Part shown: positions 29,778 through 38,143 of the stretch, piece after piece
Layout of the letters: each line of letters opens with the position of its first letter
Numbering within the stretch: position 1 is the first letter of the stretch
Source of the DNA: Streptomyces platensis
Lineage (GTDB): Bacteria > Actinomycetota > Actinomycetes > Streptomycetales > Streptomycetaceae
Length of the DNA stretch: 64,000 nucleotides
Assembly: GCF_008704855.1 (NCBI RefSeq)
Contig: NZ_CP023691.1
Location: forward strand, 4,774,001-4,838,000
Reading direction: 5' to 3'
Program-made: the position numbers and the translations under genes
Notes under the pieces: model-generated
What the model saw: only the letters and a program-made list of their open reading frames with translations
The model's database searches: none
Told to the model about the DNA's origin: nothing

Positions 29778-31154
29778 TCAGTCGTCGGTGTCCGTGGGGT
29801 TCAGCGCCAGACGGTCGCCGATGGCACGCAGTCCCGCGAGGTCATGGACATCGCCGGGCAGCGCGGCGACCTCCGTCACCGGAACCTCGGGGTGCAGCGC
29901 GGTGAAGCGGTCCCGCGTGCGCCGTTCGCGCGCGAGGACCTGCATGCGTTCCGCGTGCAGTCGAAGCAGCCCGGCGGCCAGTTGTGCCGCTGAGGCCGAG
30001 GTGGGTGTCACATGCTCCGCCGCGGCAGCGGGGGAGAGGCCGCCGGCGGTACGTGATCCAGCCTTCCCGCCGTCGAGATCCACAATGCCGTTGGCTTCAA
30101 GATTATTTTCTGTGCGGTCGGCGGCGAGACCGGCCGCGGCGCCCGGGGCCGCCCCGGCGTCCGCGGGCGGGTCCGCGTGGGTGTCCTCCGCCATACGGTC
30201 CGTGAGGGCCTCCGCGGCGGCCAGCGCGCGCTCGGCGCTCAGTTGGGCGGCGCCGCTGCCATGGACACGGTTCAGCACCAGGCCGGCCAGCGGCATCTGC
30301 TCGGCGGCCAGCCGCTCGACGAAGTACGCCGCCTCGCGCAGGGCGTCCCGCTCCGGCGCGGCCACCACGAGAAACGCCGTACCGGGCGCCTGAAGCAGGC
30401 GGTAGGTGGCGTCCGCGCGGGTGCGGAAGCCGCCGAACATGGTGTCCATCGCGGCCACGAACGTCTGCACATCGCGGAGCAGTTGACCGCCCATGAGCTT
30501 GCTGAGGGTGCCGGTCATCATCGACATGCCGACGTTGAGGAACTTCATGCCGGCCCGGCCGCCGACCTTGGCCGGTGCCATCAGCACCCGAATGAACTTG
30601 CCGTCCAGGAAGGAGCCCAGGCGCTTGGGCGCGTCCAGGAAGTCCAGCGCGGAGCGGCTCGGCGGGGTGTCGACGATGATCAGGTCCCACTCGTCGTTCG
30701 CGCGGAGCTGGCCCAGCTTCTCCATGGCCATGTACTCCTGCGTGCCCGCGAAACCGGCCGACAGGGACTGGTAGAAGGGGTTCTCCAGGATCGCGCGGGC
30801 CCGGTCGGCGTCCGCATGGCCCTCGACGATCTCGTCGAAGGTGCGCTTCATGTCCAGCATCATCGCGTGCAGTTCGCCGCCCGACGTCTCGTCGACGCCC
30901 TTGACCTGACGCGGGACGTTGTCGAGCTCGGAGATGCCCATGGACTGCGCCAGCCGGCGGGCCGGGTCGATGGTGAGCACCACGACCTTGCGGCCGCGCT
31001 CGGCTGCGCGCACACCCAGCGCCGCGGCGGTCGTGGTCTTGCCGACGCCACCCGAGCCGCAGCACACCACGATGCGGGTGTGCGGGTCGTCGAGCAGCGC
31101 ATCGACCTCGAGCCGCGGGGCCGAGGCGTCCAGCGTCGTGTTGTCCGAGGTCAT
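29778..31154 (-). CDS. ArsA/Get3-type ATPase, second gene of the pair
   Basis: A 458-aa protein. Walker A is CGSGGVGKTTTAAALG at 32-47, the deviant form with a signature Lys; switch I is VLTIDPARRLAQSMG; Walker B is DLIIVDTPPSRSALDF. Family members move tail-anchored proteins (Get3) or metalloids (ArsA); in actinobacteria the pair downstream of wblA has no proven cargo. The long variable tail (about 320-400) is Ala/Gly-rich. Its ATG overlaps the stop of the upstream ATPase gene by 4 bp, so the two act as a coupled pair, probably a heterodimer. Confidence 0.88.
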   Translation of the reverse strand: MTSDNTTLDASAPRLEVDALLDDPHTRIVVCCGSGGVGKTTTAAALGVRAAERGRKVVVLTIDPARRLAQSMGISELDNVPRQVKGVDETSGGELHAMMLDMKRTFDEIVEGHADADRARAILENPFYQSLSAGFAGTQEYMAMEKLGQLRANDEWDLIIVDTPPSRSALDFLDAPKRLGSFLDGKFIRVLMAPAKVGGRAGMKFLNVGMSMMTGTLSKLMGGQLLRDVQTFVAAMDTMFGGFRTRADATYRLLQAPGTAFLVVAAPERDALREAAYFVERLAAEQMPLAGLVLNRVHGSGAAQLSAERALAAAEALTDRMAEDTHADPPADAGAAPGAAAGLAADRTENNLEANGIVDLDGGKAGSRTAGGLSPAAAAEHVTPTSASAAQLAAGLLRLHAERMQVLARERRTRDRFTALHPEVPVTEVAALPGDVHDLAGLRAIGDRLALNPTDTDD

Positions 31155-32209
31155 ATGGGCCCCTGTTTCCGCAGGTCTCTCGCCAGGTGGTAGAGCCCGG
31201 CGAGGTCCACTCCCTCGGGGAGCAGCTCCAACTCGTAGGTGGGCAGGCCGAGGGCGGTCAGCTCGGCGTGCTCGGCACGCTCCAGCTCGACCCGCTCGGC
31301 GTGTTCGCGGGCCTGCTCCAGCAAGGGGTCGATCAGCCGTTCCGCCAGCCCGCCGCGGCGGGCGCCGCCCAGACCGGCCTCGGAGAGCGCCTTGGCGACG
31401 CCGCCACGGGCATCCCGGGCGGCGATGTCGAGATCGCCGTTGTCCAGCAGCGCCGGGCGGGTCATGTTGATGACGATGCCGCCCACCGGGATGCCGGCGG
31501 CGCGCAGCTCCTCGACCCCGTCGGCGGTCTCCTGGACGGGCATCTCCTCCAGGAGCGTGACCAGGTGCACCGCGGTCTCGGGCGACTTGAGGACCCGCAT
31601 CACGGCCTGCGCCTGATTGTGGATCGGGCCGATCTTCGCCAGCCCGGCCACCTCGTCATTGACGTTCAGAAAGCGGGTGATGCGGCCGGTCGGCGGGGCG
31701 TCCATCACGACCGCGTCGTAGACGAACTTGCCGTTCTTGTCCTTGCGGCGGACCGCCTCGCACGCCTTGCCGGTCAGCAGGACGTCCCGCAGGCCCGGTG
31801 CGATGGTCGTGGCGAAGTCGATCGCGCCGAGCTTCTTCAGCGCCCGGCCCGCGCTGCCCAGCTTGTAGAACATCTGGAGGTAGTCCAGAAGGGCGCGTTC
31901 GGCGTCGATGGCGAGGGCATGGACCTCGCCGCCCGCCCGTCTCCCGCCACCGCCGCGCGCGGGATCCCCGGCGGACGGCGCGCCGGACGAACCCCAGGGG
32001 GCGGCACCTTCCGATGCCGGACCCACGGCGATCTTGCGTTCCTCGTAAGGAAGCGCTTCGGTCTCGAACAACTGGGCAATGCCCTGCCGGCCCTCGACCT
32101 CGACCAGGAGGGTACGGCGACCCTCGGTGGCCAGGGCGAGGGCGAGGGCAGCGGCGACCGTGGTCTTGCCGGTGCCGCCCTTGCCGCTGACGACATGGAG
32201 CCTGCTCAC
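31151..32209 (-). CDS. ArsA/Get3-type ATPase, first gene of the pair
   Basis: A 352-aa protein, GTG start at 32209. Walker A is GKGGTGKTT at 9-17, then LLVEVEGRQGIAQLFE as switch I and VVMDAPPTGRITRFL as Walker B region. The insert at about 70-95 (SGAPSAGDPARGGGGRRAGG) is a low-complexity linker. The C-terminus has a helical region with RLIDPLLEQAREHAERVELERAEHAELTALGLPTYELELLPEG, as in actinobacterial homologues. Paired with the following ATPase; membrane-protein targeting or metal efflux is possible, no third component is near. Confidence 0.87.
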   Translation of the reverse strand: MSRLHVVSGKGGTGKTTVAAALALALATEGRRTLLVEVEGRQGIAQLFETEALPYEERKIAVGPASEGAAPWGSSGAPSAGDPARGGGGRRAGGEVHALAIDAERALLDYLQMFYKLGSAGRALKKLGAIDFATTIAPGLRDVLLTGKACEAVRRKDKNGKFVYDAVVMDAPPTGRITRFLNVNDEVAGLAKIGPIHNQAQAVMRVLKSPETAVHLVTLLEEMPVQETADGVEELRAAGIPVGGIVINMTRPALLDNGDLDIAARDARGGVAKALSEAGLGGARRGGLAERLIDPLLEQAREHAERVELERAEHAELTALGLPTYELELLPEGVDLAGLYHLARDLRKQGPI

Positions 32210-32418
32210 GCCAAGGAGCCTAACCAGTCCGCGTCCCGGCTACGCACGGGATACGCCTGGGAAGCCCCGGATATCTGCCCGCGATCCGTCGGGGACGGGT
32301 CAGGGATGATCCGTAGGGGCCCGGCGTCCGGGGCCGCTGAACGCCGTCCGGGGCCGGTGCGGGCGGGCCGGGGCGGACGGGGTCCGGCGCGGCCCTGGAC
32401 AGGCATTACGCTCGGCCC

Positions 32419-32580
32419 ATGACCAAGTGGGAATACGCGACCGTGCCGCTCCTCGTGCACGCGACGAAGCAGATTCTGGACACCTGGGGCGAGGACGGCT
32501 GGGAGCTGGTCCAGGTCGTTCCGGGCCCGAACAACCCCGAGCAGTTGGTGGCCTACCTGAAGCGGGAGAAGCAGGCATGA
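32419..32580 (+). CDS. DUF4177 small protein
   Basis: A 53-aa protein: MTKWEYATVPLL, then ILDTWGEDGWELVQVV and LVAYLKREKQA. This matches the DUF4177 pattern (WEY...LN..G..GWELV.V....) of very short proteins. Its stop overlaps the RidA start (ATGA). In S. coelicolor a gene of this size has the same place. The biochemical role is unknown. Confidence 0.85.
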   Translation: MTKWEYATVPLLVHATKQILDTWGEDGWELVQVVPGPNNPEQLVAYLKREKQA

Positions 32581-33041
32581 GCGCGGTGGAGGACAAGATC
32601 GCGGCGCTCGGGCTGAAGCTGCCCCAGGTCGTGCCGCCGCTGGCCACCTACCAGCCCGCGGTGCGCTCCGGCGCCTATGTGTACACCTCCGGCCAGCTGC
32701 CGATGGTGGACGGCGCACTGCCGGCCACCGGCAAGGTCGGCGCCGAGGTCGGCGCGGAGCAGGCCAAGGAACTCGCCGCGACCTGCGCGCTCAACGCGCT
32801 GGCCGCCGTGAAGTCCGTCATCGGCGACCTCGACAAGATCCAGCGGGTCGTCAAGGTCGTCGGCTTCGTGGCCTCCGCACCGGACTTCACCGGCCAGCCG
32901 GGCGTCCTCAACGGCGCCAGCGAGCTGCTGGGCGAGATCCTCGGCGACAAGGGCGTGCACGCCCGGTCCGCGGTGGGCGTGGCGGTGCTGCCGCTCGACG
33001 CGCCGGTCGAGGTCGAGATCCAGGTCGAGATCGCCGAATAG
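32577..33041 (+). CDS. RidA family protein (YjgF/YER057c/UK114)
   Basis: A 154-aa protein with LATYQPAVRSGAYVYTSGQLPMVDG at the start, AKELAATCALNALAAVKSVIGDLDKIQRVVKVVGFVASAPDF, and ARSAVGVAVLPLDAPVEVEIQVEIAE at the end. RidA proteins are trimers that remove reactive enamine/imine intermediates. The usual substrate-binding Arg in the R-x-x-V/A pattern is seen as HARSAVGVAVLP (Arg near 132). This longer subgroup may not have the deaminase activity. Coupled to DUF4177. Confidence 0.9.
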   Translation: MSAVEDKIAALGLKLPQVVPPLATYQPAVRSGAYVYTSGQLPMVDGALPATGKVGAEVGAEQAKELAATCALNALAAVKSVIGDLDKIQRVVKVVGFVASAPDFTGQPGVLNGASELLGEILGDKGVHARSAVGVAVLPLDAPVEVEIQVEIAE

Positions 33042-33082
33042 GTACCCCCAGGGACGCCGCCCCCGTGGTGGCGTGCCGTGTG

Positions 33083-33115
33083 CCGGAGGGCCCCGCGTCA
33101 GCAGGGGCCCTCCGG
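33083..33115. terminator. Terminator after the RidA gene
   Basis: 12-bp perfect stem CCGGAGGGCCCC/GGGGCCCTCCGG (33083-33094, 33104-33115) with a 9-nt loop. Confidence 0.85.
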
Positions 33116-33164
33116 CGCGAAAGTGGCCCTCGAACATCCGCGCGCGAGCGCATAGCATCCGGCC

Positions 33165-34151
33165 ATGTCGTCCACGACCAATGGCCAGTGGTACCCGCCG
33201 GAGTGGCCGGACCGTATCCGGGCGCTCGCGAACGGCGAGCTGACCCCTGCCGAGCCCCGGCGGGCCGCGACCGTCCTGCTGCTGCGGGACTCCGGCTCCG
33301 GCCCCGCCGTCCACATGCTGCGCAGACGCACCTCCATGGCCTTCGCCGGAGGCGCGTACGCCTATCCGGGCGGCTCCGTCGATCCACGTGACGAGCGTCC
33401 GGTGGCCTGGGCCGGTCCGTCGCGCGCCCAGTGGGCGGTCCGGATGGGCGTCGATCCGGCCACCGCGCAGGCCATCGTCTGCGCGGCGGTCCGCGAGACG
33501 TTCGAGGAGGCGCGCGTGCTGCTCGCCGGCGCCTCGGCCGACACGGTCGTCGCGGACACCACGGGCGAGGACTGGGAGGCGGACCGCGCCGCCCTGGTCG
33601 CCCATGAGCTGTCCTTCGCCGACTTCCTGGGCCGCCGCGGCCTGGTGCTGCGCTCCGACCTGCTGGGCGCCTGGGCCCGCTGGATCACCCCGGAGTTCGA
33701 ACCGCGGCGCTACGACACCTGGTTCTTCGTCGCCGCACTGCCCGAGGGCCAGCGCACCCTCCCCCAGGAGCCGCCGGCCGGCTCCGGTCCGGAGGGGGCC
33801 CGCCTCGCCACCACGGAGGCCGATCTCGCGGTGTGGATCCGGCCCGAGGAGGCGGCCGCCGGCTACGACCGCGGTGAGCTGCTGATGATGCCGCCGACCA
33901 TCGCGACCCTGCGCGGGCTCCAGCCGTACGCCACCGCCGCGGACGCGCTGGCCGCCGCGGAGGCCCAGGACCTGACGCCCGTACTGGCCAGGGCCCGCCT
34001 CGTGGGCGGCGAGATCGAGCTGAGCTGGCCGGGGCACGACGAGTTCACCAAGCACATCACACGGACGGACGCCGGAACCGGTGCCCCTGGGGGCGACGCG
34101 CCCGAGGGGCCCGCGGACGGCGCCGGCCCCTCGGGAGGGACCCCCGCATGA
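33165..34151 (+). CDS. Nudix-like hydrolase with split Nudix box
   Basis: A 328-aa protein. The start has AATVLLLRDSGSGPAVHMLRRRTSMAFAGGAYAYPGGSVD, the first part of the Nudix fold. After about 40 residues the catalytic helix follows as AVRETFEEARVLLAG (RExxEE core). The remainder, with LARWITPEFEPRRYDTWFFVA and MMPPTIATLRGLQ, resembles the NUDT19-like group that cleaves CoA or acyl-CoA. The tail is Gly/Pro-rich. The gene overlaps the following MBL gene by 4 bp, so the two are coupled. Confidence 0.87.
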   Translation: MSSTTNGQWYPPEWPDRIRALANGELTPAEPRRAATVLLLRDSGSGPAVHMLRRRTSMAFAGGAYAYPGGSVDPRDERPVAWAGPSRAQWAVRMGVDPATAQAIVCAAVRETFEEARVLLAGASADTVVADTTGEDWEADRAALVAHELSFADFLGRRGLVLRSDLLGAWARWITPEFEPRRYDTWFFVAALPEGQRTLPQEPPAGSGPEGARLATTEADLAVWIRPEEAAAGYDRGELLMMPPTIATLRGLQPYATAADALAAAEAQDLTPVLARARLVGGEIELSWPGHDEFTKHITRTDAGTGAPGGDAPEGPADGAGPSGGTPA

Positions 34152-34984
34152 CCGACGCAGCCGCCCTCCCCGGCCAGCCCCGCGGCGGAGTGATCTCGGG
34201 GCCCGCGACCGCGCGCGCCCATTGCGTCCTGGCGCCGAACCCGTCGCCGATGACGCTGGACGGCACCAACACCTGGATCGTCGCCGAGCCGGACTCCGAC
34301 CTGGCCGTCGTCATCGACCCCGGGCCGCTCGACGAGAGCCACCTGCGCGCCGTCATCGACACCGCCGAACGGGCCGGCAAACGCGTCGCGCTGACGCTGC
34401 TGACCCACGGTCACCCGGACCACTCCGACGGCGCCGTCCGCTTCGCCGAGCTGACCGGTTCCTCCGTACGGGCGCTGGATCCGGCGCTGCGCCTGGGGGA
34501 CGAGGGGCTCGAAGCGGGCGATGTCATCACCACCGGGGGCCTGGAGATGCGGGTGGTGCCCACCCCGGGCCACACCGCGGACTCGCTCTCCTTCCACCTC
34601 CCGGCCGACCGCGCGGTGCTCACCGGCGACACGATCCTGGGGCGCGGCACCACCGTGGTCGCCCACCCCGACGGGCGGCTGGGCGACTACCTGGACTCGC
34701 TGCGCCGACTGCGCTCCCTCACGGTCGACGACGGGGTGGCGACGGTCCTGCCGGGCCACGGGCCGGTGCTGAACGACGCCCAGGGGATGGTGGAGTTCTA
34801 TCTGGCGCACCGGGCGCACCGGCTCGCCCAGGTGGAGACCGCGGTCGAGGCCGGCCACCGGACGCCCGGCGAGGTCGTGGCGAACGTGTACGCCGATGTC
34901 GACCGCTCCCTGTGGCCGGCCGCCGAGCTGTCGGTGCGGGCGCAGCTGGACTACCTGGGCGAGCACGGGCTGATCGAGGACTGA
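34148..34984 (+). CDS. MBL fold metallo-hydrolase, LACTB2-like
   Basis: A 278-aa protein. Metal motif LTHGHPDHSDGA (HxHxDH) near 90-100, then PTPGHTADSLSF and VLTGDTILGRGT, and LPGHGPV as the last metal ligand. The C-terminus (LAHRAHRLAQVETAV..., VVANVYADVD, LWPAAELSVRAQLDYLGEHG) is the winged-helix cap of LACTB2-type nucleases. These cleave RNA or thioesters; exact substrate not known. Coupled to the Nudix gene. Confidence 0.9.
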   Translation: MTDAAALPGQPRGGVISGPATARAHCVLAPNPSPMTLDGTNTWIVAEPDSDLAVVIDPGPLDESHLRAVIDTAERAGKRVALTLLTHGHPDHSDGAVRFAELTGSSVRALDPALRLGDEGLEAGDVITTGGLEMRVVPTPGHTADSLSFHLPADRAVLTGDTILGRGTTVVAHPDGRLGDYLDSLRRLRSLTVDDGVATVLPGHGPVLNDAQGMVEFYLAHRAHRLAQVETAVEAGHRTPGEVVANVYADVDRSLWPAAELSVRAQLDYLGEHGLIED

Positions 34985-35040
34985 CCCGGCGGACCGGCCG
35001 CCGGGCGGCCCCGGGTCGCCGAGAGGCCCCGTCAGCGCGC

Positions 35041-35850
35041 CTACGGGCGGGGAGCCTTCGCCCCGTGGACGGCCAGATACTCGTCCGCCAGCCAGGGGGC
35101 GAGGCCGGACAGCAGCTCGTCCAGCAGCTCCGGGTACGCGGCCGGCGTCCGGGCGGCGCGCGCCGCGGCGCGCATCTGCCCGGCGTACGCCGGGTAGTAG
35201 CGGCCGAACACCTCGGCGGACTCGGTGAGGTCGCTGGTCCAGCCGCCCCAGCGCGGCATGACCAGGGTGAATCCGGTACGGACGAGCCGGCGCGCCACAC
35301 CCCGGGTCAGCTGGGTGCGCCCGGCTTCCGTAGTGGCCGCCGCGGCCTGTGCGCGCAGACCGGGCAGGTCGCGGAAGAGGTCGCCGTTGGTCTCGCGGGC
35401 GAGGAGCGGGGTGGGGCGGTAGCGGGGCAGCCGAGTGGCGAGATCGGGGCCGCTGAGCGGCGTGCACATGCAGGCCACGAACCACCCCAGGTCGTACCGC
35501 TCCGGCTCGCTCAGCAGGCGCTGCACGCCGAACAGCAGGATCCCGACGCCGTCGACCTGGGGGAAGGCCGCGTCGATGCGGTCCTCTACGGCGCGGGCGG
35601 CGGCCCGGTCGGCCTCGGTGGGCGCGTCCCGCAGGGCGAGCAGCACATCGAGGTCGGAGACGCCGGGGACGGCGGTGCCACGGGGGACGCTGCCGTAGAG
35701 ATAGCCGCTGTGCAGCCTGTCGGGGCCGAAGTGCTCGCCGAGCCGGGCTGCCAGCTCCGCCACCACGGGCGCGAACGGCGCGGACACCCGGTCCAGGGCC
35801 CCCTCCCGCAGGAAGCAGCCGTCCCGGTCAAGTCCCGTGCCGTGGGTCAT
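35041..35850 (-). CDS. Nucleotidyltransferase-fold protein (aminoglycoside adenylyltransferase-like)
   Basis: A 269-aa protein. The nucleotidyltransferase signature is YGSVPRGTAVPGVSDLDVLL at about 52-71, with G-S and D-x-D. Beyond, RYDLGWFVACMCTPLSGPDL and a helical C-terminus (RTGFTLVMPRWGGWTSDLTESAEVFGRYYP) resemble the ANT/Minimal-NT groups that transfer AMP. Similarity is too general to claim antibiotic resistance. Not seen next to crp in S. coelicolor as I remember it, so it may be a local insertion. Confidence 0.7.
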   Translation of the reverse strand: MTHGTGLDRDGCFLREGALDRVSAPFAPVVAELAARLGEHFGPDRLHSGYLYGSVPRGTAVPGVSDLDVLLALRDAPTEADRAAARAVEDRIDAAFPQVDGVGILLFGVQRLLSEPERYDLGWFVACMCTPLSGPDLATRLPRYRPTPLLARETNGDLFRDLPGLRAQAAAATTEAGRTQLTRGVARRLVRTGFTLVMPRWGGWTSDLTESAEVFGRYYPAYAGQMRAAARAARTPAAYPELLDELLSGLAPWLADEYLAVHGAKAPRP

Positions 35851-35936
35851 GGCGCCACCATGGCGCGGACCGCGGTGGTCCGGCGAGCGAATTAGCGGGC
35901 CGTGGGGCCCTAGGGGGTGTCGCGGGCGCCCATGAC

Positions 35937-35964
35937 GAAGGGCCCCGCCGGAGCGGGGCCCTTC
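35937..35964. terminator. Terminator downstream of crp
   Basis: 12-bp perfect stem GAAGGGCCCCGC/GCGGGGCCCTTC with loop CGGA, 20 bp after the crp stop on the minus strand. Confidence 0.85.
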
Positions 35965-35983
35965 CAGGCTGTCTGCGGGTGGC

Positions 35984-36658
35984 TCAGCGCGAGCGCTTGG
36001 CCAGCCGCTCGACGTCCAGCAGGATCACGGCGCGCGCCTCCAGGCGCAGCCAGCCGCGGCCCGCGAAGTCCGCGAGCGCCTTGTTGACCGTCTCACGGGA
36101 GGCACCGACCAGCTGGGCCAGTTCTTCCTGCGTCAGGTCGTGGACGACGTGGATGCCTTCCTCGGACTGCACGCCGAAGCGGCGCGACAGGTCGAGCAGG
36201 GCGCGCGCCACGCGGCCCGGTACGTCCGAGAACACCAGGTCGGACATTTGGTCGTTGGTCTTGCGCAGCCGGCGGGCGACCGCCCGCAGCAGGGCGGTGG
36301 CCACCTCGGGGCGGGCGTTCAGCCAGGGCTGAAGGTCGCCGTGCCCCAAACCGAGGAGCTTGACCTCGGTGAGGGCGGAAGCCGTGGCCGTACGGGGGCC
36401 GGGGTCGAAGAGCGAGAGCTCACCGATCAGCTCTCCGGGGCCGAGGACGGCGAGCATGTTCTCCCGTCCGTCGGGGCTGGTGCGGTGCAGCTTCACCTTG
36501 CCCTCGGTGACCACATAGAGGCGGTCGCCGGGGTCCCCTTCGTGGAACAGGGCGTCGCCGCGGGCGAGCGTGACCTCTCCCATTGAGGCGCGCAGCTCCG
36601 CCGCCTGCTCGTCATCGAGCGCCGCGAAGAGCGGTGCGCGCCGCAGAACGTCGTCCAC
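35984..36658 (-). CDS. crp: Crp/Fnr family global regulator Crp
   Basis: A 224-aa protein; GTG at 36658 chosen because AAGGAG lies 8 bp upstream and the length equals S. coelicolor Crp. Residues 10-125 are a cyclic-nucleotide domain with the phosphate-binding cassette GELIGELSLFDPGPRTATA. The C-terminal helix-turn-helix is LTQEELAQLVGASRETVNKALADFAGRGWL. In S. coelicolor Crp binds GTG-N6-GNCAC sites and controls germination, development and antibiotic genes. A similar site (GTG-N8-CAC) lies at 36723-36736, 65 bp upstream, so autoregulation is plausible. Confidence 0.93.
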   Translation of the reverse strand: MDDVLRRAPLFAALDDEQAAELRASMGEVTLARGDALFHEGDPGDRLYVVTEGKVKLHRTSPDGRENMLAVLGPGELIGELSLFDPGPRTATASALTEVKLLGLGHGDLQPWLNARPEVATALLRAVARRLRKTNDQMSDLVFSDVPGRVARALLDLSRRFGVQSEEGIHVVHDLTQEELAQLVGASRETVNKALADFAGRGWLRLEARAVILLDVERLAKRSR

Positions 36659-36722
36659 GAGATCTCTCCTTGTCGACATGCTCCGGGGGACTGTGGTCCC
36701 CATCATGCCGGAATGCAAAACA

Positions 36723-36736
36723 GTGCGATCAATCAC
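36723..36736. promoter_or_regulatory. Candidate Crp-binding site upstream of crp
   Basis: GTGCGATCAATCAC: GTG and CAC half-sites with 8 bp between, one mismatch to the GTG-N6-GNCAC motif reported for Streptomyces Crp. Confidence 0.45.
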
Positions 36737-37103
36737 AAGTTTGCCGGACCGGTGCCCCGAGCCATAAGGCAGGGGGCCGATTGGGGTCAGGATTCACAGC
36801 GATCAAGCCGGATGTCAGTGGCTGGCCTTAGTCTGGCCGAGTGTCCAATACGCCGGTGAGAGCAGAGGACTGGGGGGCCGGAAGAGTGAGCGCAGGGCAG
36901 GATTCCGCTGTGGGCGAACAGCCGTCCGGCCGCGCATCGGATTCGGATAAATGTAACAAATCCCCCTCCGGGGTGGCGCCTCACCGGAAGCCGCCCGTCC
37001 GGAAAACCGGCGCGTCGCGACCGTCGGCGCAGGACACGACCGTGCAGACCGCCGCGAGGACGACTCCGGCAGGCAAGACCTCGGCAGGGAAGAAGGCCGC
37101 CCC
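36737..37103. other. Intergenic region between crp and nth
   Basis: Divergent promoters of crp and nth are expected here. An open frame at 36841-37107 runs into the nth start, but has a biased composition (Ser, Pro, Lys) and no known relatives; I do not call it a gene. Confidence 0.45.
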
Positions 37104-38090
37104 GTGAACGCAACCCCCGAGAAGCCGGCGGCGGCCAAGAAGGCCGTCACGAAGAAGGCCACCGCCAAGAAGGCTGTCGCGAAGAAGGCCGCCGCGGCCG
37201 CCGGGCAGGCGCCCGCCAAGAAGACGGCCGCCGGGAAGGCCGCCCCGGCCAAGAAGTCGACGGCCAAGACGGCCGCCGGGAAGACGCCCGCCAAGAAGGC
37301 GCCCGCGCGCAAGCCCGAGTCCCGGGTCGCCATGGTGCGGCGGGCCCGCCGGATCAACCGCGAGCTGGCCGAGCTGTATCCGTACGCCCACCCCGAGCTG
37401 GACTTCACCAACCCCTTCGAGCTGCTGGTCGCGACGGTCCTGTCCGCGCAGACCACCGACCTGAGGGTCAACCAGACCACCCCGCGCCTCTTCGCGGTCT
37501 GCCCGACGCCCGAGGACATGGCCGCGATGCCCCCGGAGAAGCTGGAGGAACTGATCCGGCCGACCGGCTTCTTCCGGGCCAAGACGAAGTCGCTGATCGG
37601 CCTGTCGGCGGCGCTCCGCGACCGCTTCGGCGGGGAGGTCCCGGGCCGCCTGGAGGACCTCGTCACCCTCCCCGGGGTCGGTCGCAAGACCGCCAATGTG
37701 GTGCTGGGCAACGCCTTCGGCGTCCCGGGCATCACCGTCGACACCCACTTCGGCCGGCTGGCCCGCCGCTTCGGCTGGACCACCGCGGAGGACGCCGAGA
37801 AGGTCGAGGCGGATGTCGCCGAGATCTTCCCCAAGAGCGAGTGGACGATGCTCTCGCACCGGGTCGTCTTCCACGGCCGCCGCGTCTGCCACTCCCGCAA
37901 GCCCGCCTGCGGAGCCTGCGCCATCGCCCCGCTGTGCCCCGCGTACGGCGAGGGCGAGACGGACCCGGAGAAGGCCAGGAAGCTGCTGAAGTACGAGCTG
38001 GGCGGCCAGCCGGGGCAGCGGCTGAAGCCACCGGCCGACTATCCGGGGCAGCCCGCGCCGCCGATGGCGCCCCCGGTGGCCGCGTCCTGA
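37104..38090 (+). CDS. nth: Endonuclease III with Lys/Ala-rich N-terminal tail
   Basis: A 328-aa protein, GTG start. Residues 1-72 are a Lys/Ala/Pro tail with AKKA and AAGK repeats, like histone H1 or HupS tails, about 70 aa longer than E. coli Nth. The glycosylase follows: helix-hairpin-helix LPGVGRKTANVVLG with catalytic Lys195, catalytic Asp213 in VDTHFGR, and the 4Fe-4S cluster cysteines 262, 269, 272 and 278 (C-x6-C-x2-C-x5-C). It removes oxidised pyrimidines and cuts the DNA backbone in base excision repair. The tail probably raises non-specific DNA binding. Confidence 0.95.
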   Translation: MNATPEKPAAAKKAVTKKATAKKAVAKKAAAAAGQAPAKKTAAGKAAPAKKSTAKTAAGKTPAKKAPARKPESRVAMVRRARRINRELAELYPYAHPELDFTNPFELLVATVLSAQTTDLRVNQTTPRLFAVCPTPEDMAAMPPEKLEELIRPTGFFRAKTKSLIGLSAALRDRFGGEVPGRLEDLVTLPGVGRKTANVVLGNAFGVPGITVDTHFGRLARRFGWTTAEDAEKVEADVAEIFPKSEWTMLSHRVVFHGRRVCHSRKPACGACAIAPLCPAYGEGETDPEKARKLLKYELGGQPGQRLKPPADYPGQPAPPMAPPVAAS

Positions 38091-38143
38091 CGACCGCCGC
38101 CCAGAGGTGACCGACGATCGATGCCAGGCCTGAGGGGGCGCGG

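Noticed and set aside
36841..37107. Small gene between crp and nth
   Set aside because: Biased composition, no relatives, and it ends inside the nth start; the region must hold two divergent promoters.
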